A program made the position numbers and the translations under genes. The notes beneath the pieces were generated by a model. That model had not been told where the DNA came from, made no database searches, and saw only the letters and a program-made list of their open reading frames with translations. DNA of 64,000 bases from positions 124,001-188,000 of the forward strand of contig JAGPNK010000010.1 in NCBI GenBank assembly GCA_020746835.1, read 5' to 3'. Position 1 is the stretch's first letter. Each line of letters opens with the position of its first letter. Origin of the DNA: Stachybotrys elegans (lineage: Eukaryota; Ascomycota; Sordariomycetes; Hypocreales; Stachybotryaceae). Shown piece by piece: positions 58,085-64,000 of the stretch.

Positions 58085-58714
58085 TCACTTGAATTTGTCC
58101 GGATTGCTGGGTATCATCTTCCTCAGCACAGATATCTGCTTTACGATCATGTGCTTCCTCATATCTGAGATTCCCCGTCGATCGGTTCGTCGCGTGCCAT
58201 TAGAGAAAACCACGGTAAAATCAGGCAGAATCTCCCCGGGTGCGATGACGGACATATGCGAAACCGTACAATGCTGCTTCTTGTCAGATGTATCATTACA
58301 ACTTGCGAAGTTGCATACCTTGCCGATTTTGGCGCCACTACCAACCCTGCTCCCAACTTGAATGATGGTCCCTTCGCCGATTTCAGTATCTCCCGCCTCG
58401 ATGATGCTGCCGACCTCAACCATAACATAGTCGCCCAACGTGACACCACCTGGTTTCGCAGCGCTGGGATCCTGGGGCTGAGCACCGATGTGGGCTCTTT
58501 CGTGTATGATACAGCGCCGGCCAACGAGAATGCTACCCAAGGATGACTCGAAGCGGCATCGGGGATGGACGACCGACTCTGACTGCATAGTTATCGAGTG
58601 CGTACCCTGCAGGATCGCATTTTCGGATATGGTGAGCGAGGAAGACAAGCTCACTGGGGGCTTGGGACCGCTGCGGTCGATGGCCGGGAGGATCGAGTGT
58701 CGTTTGCTTGACAT
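58085..58714 (-). CDS. Dynactin subunit 6 (p27), left-handed beta-helix protein
   Basis: Single exon of 209 residues. The hexapeptide repeats of a left-handed beta-helix are visible from about residue 30 (LTISENAILQGTHSITMQSE, VVHPRCRFESSLGSILVGRR, VMVEVGSIIEAGDTEIGEGT, IIQVGSRVGSGAKIGKVCNF), followed by a C-terminal helix (GISDMRKHMIVKQISVLRKM). This matches p27/DCTN6 of the dynactin pointed-end complex, which with p25 links dynein to early endosomes. Distinguished from p25 by the N-terminal extension and CNFASCNDTSD segment; that assignment is from memory of the family. Confidence 0.87.
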   Translation of the reverse strand: MSSKRHSILPAIDRSGPKPPVSLSSSLTISENAILQGTHSITMQSESVVHPRCRFESSLGSILVGRRCIIHERAHIGAQPQDPSAAKPGGVTLGDYVMVEVGSIIEAGDTEIGEGTIIQVGSRVGSGAKIGKVCNFASCNDTSDKKQHCTVSHMSVIAPGEILPDFTVVFSNGTRRTDRRGISDMRKHMIVKQISVLRKMIPSNPDKFK

Positions 58715-59141
58715 TGCGACGGACTCTGGATGCGTTATAGCTTGCTTATCGAAGTACTATGTTCATGGCGATACATGTCGGATCCCTTCGCGATTAAGCT
58801 TGGAGGTCGTGCAGCTGTAGAGGCTCTCCTTGTTGTTGGGCAGTTCAAGGGAAGCGGATGTATTTCCTAGCCTGAATCTCTAGCGAGATACATGACCCGG
58901 CTAGAAGGGAGATTTAGGAAGCTAACAGCCGTGTTAGTGGGTACATGTCCTCCCACACACAGCCACGGCGTCTTTAAGTAGCAGCCATCGCAGCTGCTGA
59001 GTAATAGTGGCTTCCATTGACCAATCACGGCGCTGGCATTTCTGGACTTCGCCTCGCCTAGAGCTCCAAGTGCCGCAACGTCGTTTTGTACGAATCACGA
59101 CTTCCACTCAACTCTGCAATTCGCCATCCAACCACGACACA
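58715..59141. promoter_or_regulatory. Divergent promoter region, dynactin p27 / complex I 51 kDa
   Basis: 427 bp between outward start codons. No clear TATA box; no other feature seen. Confidence 0.4.
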
Positions 59142-60714
59142 ATGCTGTCCACGAGAGCGGCGCCGCGCAAGGCCGTCAGCCTCTCACGGACCGCCGTGAG
59201 GGGCCTGGCTACTGTCCAGGATGGCACCCCCAAGCGAACCTACGGAGGTCTCAGGGACCAGGACCGCATTTTCCAGAACCTCTACGGACGATACCCTCCC
59301 GACCTCAAGAGCGCGAAGAAGATGGGCGATTGGCACAAGACCAAGGAGATTATCCTCAAGGGCCACGACTGGATCATTGGAGAGATCAAGGCCTCGGGTC
59401 TCCGTGGACGTGGAGGAGCTGGTTTCCCTTCCGGCCTCAAATGGGTAGGCCGGGTATCCCTTTTGTTGTCGTGGTTGCGTGGCTAACGATTGGCGGCAGT
59501 CTTTCATGAACTTCAAGGATTGGGACAAGGACGACAAGCCTCGGTATCTCGTCGTCAACGCTGATGAGGGTGAGCCTGGCACCTGCAAGGACCGCGAGAT
59601 TATGCGAAAGGACCCCCACAAGCTTGTCGAGGGCTGCCTGGTCGCTGGCCGAGCCATGAACGCCACCGCCGCTTACATCTACATTCGTGGCGAGTTCGTC
59701 CAGGAGGCTGCTGTTCTGCAGAACGCCATCAACGAGGCCTACGCTGACGGACTCATCGGCAAGAACGCCTGCGGTTCCGGCTACGACTTCGATGTCTATA
59801 TCCACCGAGGTGCCGGTGCCTACGTCTGCGGTGAGGAGACTTCCCTCATCGAGTCCATCGAGGGCAAGCCTGGCAAGCCCCGTCTCAAGCCTCCGTTCCC
59901 TGCCGCCGTCGGTGTGTTTGGATGCCCTTCTACTGTTGCCAACGTCGAGACTGTCGCCGTTGCACCTACCATCTGCCGACGTGGAGGAAACTGGTTCGCC
60001 GGCTTTGGCCGTGAGCGTAACCAGGGCACCAAGCTCTTCTGCATTTCGGGTCACGTCAACAACCCCGTGACCGTTGAGGAGGAAATGTCCATCCCTCTAC
60101 GAGAGCTGATTGACAAGCACTGCGGTGGTGTGCGTGGCGGCTGGGATAACCTGCTCGCTGTCATCCCCGGCGGCTCGTCCACCCCCATCCTCCCCAAGAG
60201 CATCTGCGATGACCAGCTTATGGACTTTGACGCTCTCAAGGACAGCCAGTCCGGTCTCGGAACTGCCGCCGTCATCGTCATGGACAAGAGCACCGACGTA
60301 GTGCGCGCCATCAGCCGCCTCAGCCACTTCTACCGCCATGAGAGTTGTGGTCAGTGCACTCCCTGCCGCGAGGGCAGCAAGTGGACGGAGCAGATCATGC
60401 AGCGCTTCGAGAAGGGCCAAGGCCGCGAGCGCGAGATTGACATGCTGCAGGAGTTGACCAAGCAGGTCGAGGGCCACACTATTTGCGGTACGTGACGTCA
60501 ACGACTTGGTATTGTGTGGCTGAACAATGTGCTGACTGATATAGCTCTCGGTGAGGCTTTCGCCTGGCCCATTCAGGGTCTCATCCGCCACTTCCGCCCT
60601 GAGCTGGAGGCAAGGATGCAAAAGTTCGCCCAGGAGGCTGGTGGCTCGGCCCTTGCTGGCGGTTGGGAGGCTTCGGCTAAGGCCCAGGGCAAGCTGATCT
60701 CCCCCGGACAGTAG
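59142..60714 (+). CDS. nuo-51: NADH:ubiquinone oxidoreductase 51 kDa flavoprotein subunit (NDUFV1/NuoF), mitochondrial
   Basis: Exons 59142-59444, 59500-60487 and 60545-60714 give 486 residues. A short Arg/Ala presequence is followed by the NADH/FMN-binding motifs [37 protein letters not shown] and [19 protein letters not shown], and the [4Fe-4S] N3 site SCGQCTPC plus the later Cys in HTIC at the exon 2 end. It is the electron entry point of complex I. Length and intron phases are regular. The ATG at 59142 is the first in frame that gives a presequence. Confidence 0.96.
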
Positions 60715-61260
60715 GAGGTAAGGTAAGGTGGGTTGGGGATTAGGTTGTTAGAAGGAACGCTGTCATCGTCAGATTGGATCGGTGGCCTTGTACCTATGCC
60801 CGCGCTAATTTCAGGCTGCTCGTGTATTTACTATGTGTTCAATGAGACTGGGTTGAGTTGCTGGTAAACTGGGTTCATTCCGTGTGATTATTGAAGACCT
60901 GCAGACCTTGACACCATTCGGACAAGATGCTCTACGCTGCATCGCATTCCAAAAGCTGAGCATGATTGCTCGGCAGACTGCAATCCGCTGGCCTTTCGAA
61001 CTGACGTTATTCATCCTCAAATTTCTGGTAACGCTGCGCATTTTAGATCCAGAACCGACAGTTCGGCGTCAATCTCACAGTGACTCTAACAGATGGATCG
61101 CCAGACCCATTATTTCCTCACCTTGAATTCTACCCAAGGGCAGATGCCCAACTCGTCGAATAAATAAATCAACGCCATCTCAATTCATAGTCGCCAATTT
61201 TGACAACCATCCATTTCCCGAGCAGCCGAGTAAACTGTGCGACCGGTCAAGAGCATTGAT
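60715..61260. other. Intergenic region
   Basis: 546 bp between two plus-strand genes: nuo-51 3' UTR and the promoter of the PEX11C-like gene. Nothing else identified. Confidence 0.4.
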
Positions 61261-62213
61261 ATGGCCGGTTTGGTGAAACAATTCACGGCTTTTGGGACCG
61301 ATGCCGGTAAGGACATTCTTGCGGTGTGATATTGCTCACATTGTGTGCCTCTTACGTTTAAGAAATTAGAGGACATGGAGCCTACCGTCACTTGAGCAGT
61401 CATTCGTTGTCTCGATCACGTTGCTGATATGCGCAAACAGTCGGTCTGGAGCGCCTCCTCCGCCTCTTCCAAAGCATCGCCCTCGTCATCGCATCATACC
61501 CTACGCTGCTGTTGCTCACCTCTCCAGATGCATCCGAAAAGGCGCAAATAGCCACCGCGACGATGCTGTTCCAGCTCGCCGGCCGTCTCAACATCATCCG
61601 GAGGACCATGAGGGTTTTCCGGTTCCTCGGCGACTTCCAGCACGGATGGGCCGTGTACACCGCCCAGGACAAGAGCCTCGAGATGTGGTGCGACGTGCTC
61701 GGCTCGTCCTTCTGGGGCATGTTTGGCTTCATCGAGTCCCTCACTCTGCCGGATCTCATGGACGTGCAGAACCTCGAGTTCTTTGGACCCCAGCGCACCG
61801 AGGAGATGAATAGCCAGGCGCAGGTCATTTGGTTCGCTGCCCTGTACGCCTCCGCACTCGGGTCTGGGATCCAAATACTGCGTACGCTGGCCTACCGTCC
61901 TGTCCCGCAGCCCTTGCAGGTGCCGAGTGAGGATGGACAGGCAACGGAGAAGGACTCGACGGGCTTGGATGATATGAGGAAGGAACGCGAACGTCTCAAG
62001 CAGGCCTTGCAGAAGAAAACCAGCGAGGAAAAGAGTCAAATCACCGGCTTGAGCATCAGCCTGCTCGCGTCTGTTTTGGACATGGCCATTCCCGTCTCGA
62101 CGCTGGGTTGGGTCAACATAGATGATGGCATTGTTGCCGGTATTATGGTTGTTACGACGTTCCTCACGTCTACGGGGGCATGGCAAAGGTGCGGGCAAAG
62201 CGTTGGGGCTTAG
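61261..62213 (+). CDS. Peroxisomal membrane protein of the PEX11 family (PEX11C/GIM5-like)
   Basis: Exons 61261-61306 and 61441-62213 (intron GTAAGG...GCAAACAG, phase 1) give 272 residues beginning MAGLVKQFTAFGTDAVGLER. The N-terminal amphipathic helix typical of PEX11 is present (LERLLRLFQSIALVI), followed by FQLAGRLNIIRRTMRVFRFL and two hydrophobic regions (SSFWGMFGFIESLTLPD; C-terminal GIVAGIMVVTTFLTST). PEX11 proteins remodel peroxisome membranes before fission. The PEX11C subgroup is inferred from length and the second half; the family itself is fairly sure. Confidence 0.82.
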
Positions 62214-62533
62214 AACAAGGCGTGGTTGTCGATATCGTTGCTTGCATAGGCACTGATTGTATAGATCGCCTGGAGTACTACATGCTGGACGGAATTGCTG
62301 TCGCAGCACTGCATTCCCTGCAATCATTCATGTTCTTGAATTACTATATAACCATGGGTATGCCAACGTCTACCTATCTATATCATCATATGTCATGCTC
62401 GTCATGCTCGTCATGCTCCTCATCAAGTATTCATCAGCCGTTGATATCCTTACATAAATCACGTCCAAACCAACCTGACCACTGTTTCAGTAAGCAAGCA
62501 AAATATGACTACCATGGGCACGTGCCACCATCC
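62214..62533. other. Convergent intergenic region with a short CATGCTCGT tandem repeat
   Basis: 320 bp between convergent genes. At about 62392-62422 a 9-nt unit (TCATGCTCG) is repeated about three times. No ORF. Confidence 0.5.
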
Positions 62534-64000
62534 TCATCGACGCCCATTGACGACGAAGCGTCCTGTTTCAATCTGCATTCTCCACCCGTCTTGGAGGAGG
62601 GCGGCAGCGACTGCCTGTCTCAGCTGAGACACGCCTCCTGCGCTGTGGCGCCCGAGACCCGTGACGACGGTGAAGGGCTGAGTCCGAGCCTCCCTAGTTC
62701 TGTACTCACCCAGAGATTGCCACCACTCCTGAACTTTTTGACGAGCTATGCGTACGCCGTCGTGGACGTACACCCCGTGCAGGTCAATCGATCTCGAAGT
62801 GCTCTGCTGCTCGACAAGGAGGTCGGCGGCTGTAGAGGTGGCTTGCTGGGCACGTCGTCCAAGCTCACGAGCTTGTTCCGAGTAGTACACAGCACCTTGT
62901 CTGTACAGCGGGTTGGAACCTCCTCGCTTGAAGAGCTGCGAAGCAGACGCAGTGGCTTCACGACGAGCCTGGTTGTACTGGTTCGACATTTGCACCGCTT
63001 GGCTAAAGTCGCTGTACCTTGCGGGAGCTGTAGGAGAAACCGGAGACACGACTGGAGATTTCAGTTTCATGGCGGCTGTCTTGTTGGTGACGGCCGTTAA
63101 TGAATTGTCAATTTCGCCATGAGGCAAGGGAGTCAACCGGTAGCTCAGATCAAGCCTCTCCGTCCAGGGATGCTTGGCAAAGTGCTTGTTGAGCAGGGAG
63201 GCTAGGTCATCGGAAAATTGCCGTATCGGCCCGGCGACTTGCACAATTGTAGCCATGTACCGCTCTGGAACCAGGCGATACTTCTGAGCAAGTTCCTGTG
63301 CAAACTTTTTGCCTTCTTCGTCGTGTGTGTGTATGCCATGCTCTATGTACCGGTCGATGACTTCTGCTACCGTGGCGCCAGCAGAGCATTTTTTCCGGTA
63401 GTAGATTTCGGACACCTCATTATAGGATACATCCATTCTATCCGTGATAAAGGCTATATCGTCTTGGTCTAAAAGAATTCGTAAGACTAGTTTCAGGTTG
63501 GGTGGTGTTGAATGGCTTACGCTTTGACACTTTGGTGTCGTCATGAAGGTTTATATCGAGGGTAGGCGAAGTCGGCACGTCCGAGATGGATTTCTTGCCC
63601 TTGCCACCCCTCTTACCCTTCTTCTTGACCCGCGGAGCCTCATCCGGCTGAAAGAAGCCATCCAGGCCCTTTGTAAGCTGTCCTGTGGATTGAAGATATT
63701 GAACATTGAGCAGGTCGTCGAGGGCTGTCTGGAAGTCGCCATTGGCTTTCTTCAGAGCATGTTTAACGTCATATTCTTTGAGCTCGGCGAACAGGCCACG
63801 GAGCTGCACAATCTTACTCTCCTCACTGTCATTGTTGAACGTGGTGAGGCGAGGGAGCGACGGCCCTCCTACTACGGGAGATGTGCCTGTGCTGGACGGT
63901 TCGGTAACGTGCGTCTGGGATGTTTTCTGGCTCAGGCTGTCTGTGACGGCGCTGAAGGCGTCGTTCCCCGTATCTTCCATATCCTCCGCAGATGCAGACA
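62534..64000 (-). CDS. SMR-domain protein, Cue2-like (5' end outside window)
   Basis: Two exons visible, 64000-63521 (open to the window edge) and 63468-62534, joined by a canonical intron (GTAAGC...TTTTAG). A first ATG inside the window is at 63980, but the frame continues upstream, so the N-terminus may be missing. Part one has a CUE-like helical region (IVQLRGLFAELKEYDVKHAL ... DFQTALDDLLNVQYL) and a second UBA/CUE-like one follows after splicing (DIAFITDRMDVSYNEVSEIY). Then comes a DUF1771-type helix hairpin (NPLYRQGAVYYSEQARELGR) and the SMR domain with IDLHGVYVHDGVRIA and TGLGRHSAGGVSQLRQAV. Cue2-type SMR enzymes cleave mRNA at collided ribosomes in no-go decay. Domain order supports Cue2; activity is inferred. 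Confidence 0.87.

Overview
The window is nuclear DNA of a filamentous ascomycete, most likely a Sordariomycete of the order Hypocreales. Genes are dense, sit on both strands and carry short introns (about 40-220 nt) with GTRNGT donors, CTAAC/CTGAC-type branch sites and YAG acceptors. The conserved proteins (Not4, Sec3, Ufd4, Zds, TOK1, complex I subunits) have the long low-complexity extensions usual in Pezizomycotina. Order-level placement is inference. Splice structures were read by eye from frame continuity plus splice signals.

Left flank (1-8.5 kb): a partial coiled-coil protein, an unknown protein with a C-terminal Myb/SANT-like segment, the PP2A activator RRD1, a small Ala/Pro-rich protein on five phase-1 exons, and an intron-containing tRNA-Pro(UGG).

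Accessory island (about 8.5-18.3 kb): gene-poor and irregular. It holds an intron-dense locus ending in AT-hooks, a GIY-YIG-like nuclease-fold gene whose second exon completes a C-terminal Zn2Cys6-like cysteine cluster, a decayed tandem copy of it, a duplicated upstream (promoter) block at 14.7-15.3 and 17.7-18.2 kb, and orphan coding pieces. This is the least ordinary part of the window.

Conserved core (18.3-64 kb): a serine-less alpha/beta-hydrolase paired head to head with the TOK1 potassium channel; a Lys/Glu/Pro-rich protein that may be the 3' part of Not4; Not4 itself; complex I 30.4 kDa subunit; a Zds1/2 homologue; a DUF2433 phosphoesterase-like RGG protein; COQ5; a 55-residue membrane protein; branched-chain 2-oxoacid dehydrogenase E1-alpha; a Ufd4/TRIP12 HECT ligase; an unknown acidic nuclear protein; exocyst Sec3; a DmpA-type (S58) peptidase; hydroxyacid-oxoacid transhydrogenase; dynactin p27; complex I 51 kDa subunit; a PEX11C-like protein; and a partial Cue2-like SMR protein.

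There is no operon or secondary-metabolite cluster. Several mitochondrial genes (two complex I subunits, COQ5, E1-alpha, transhydrogenase) are present but interleaved with unrelated genes. RRD1 and the Zds homologue both act on PP2A, and Not4 and Cue2 both act in co-translational quality control; their presence together is probably chance.
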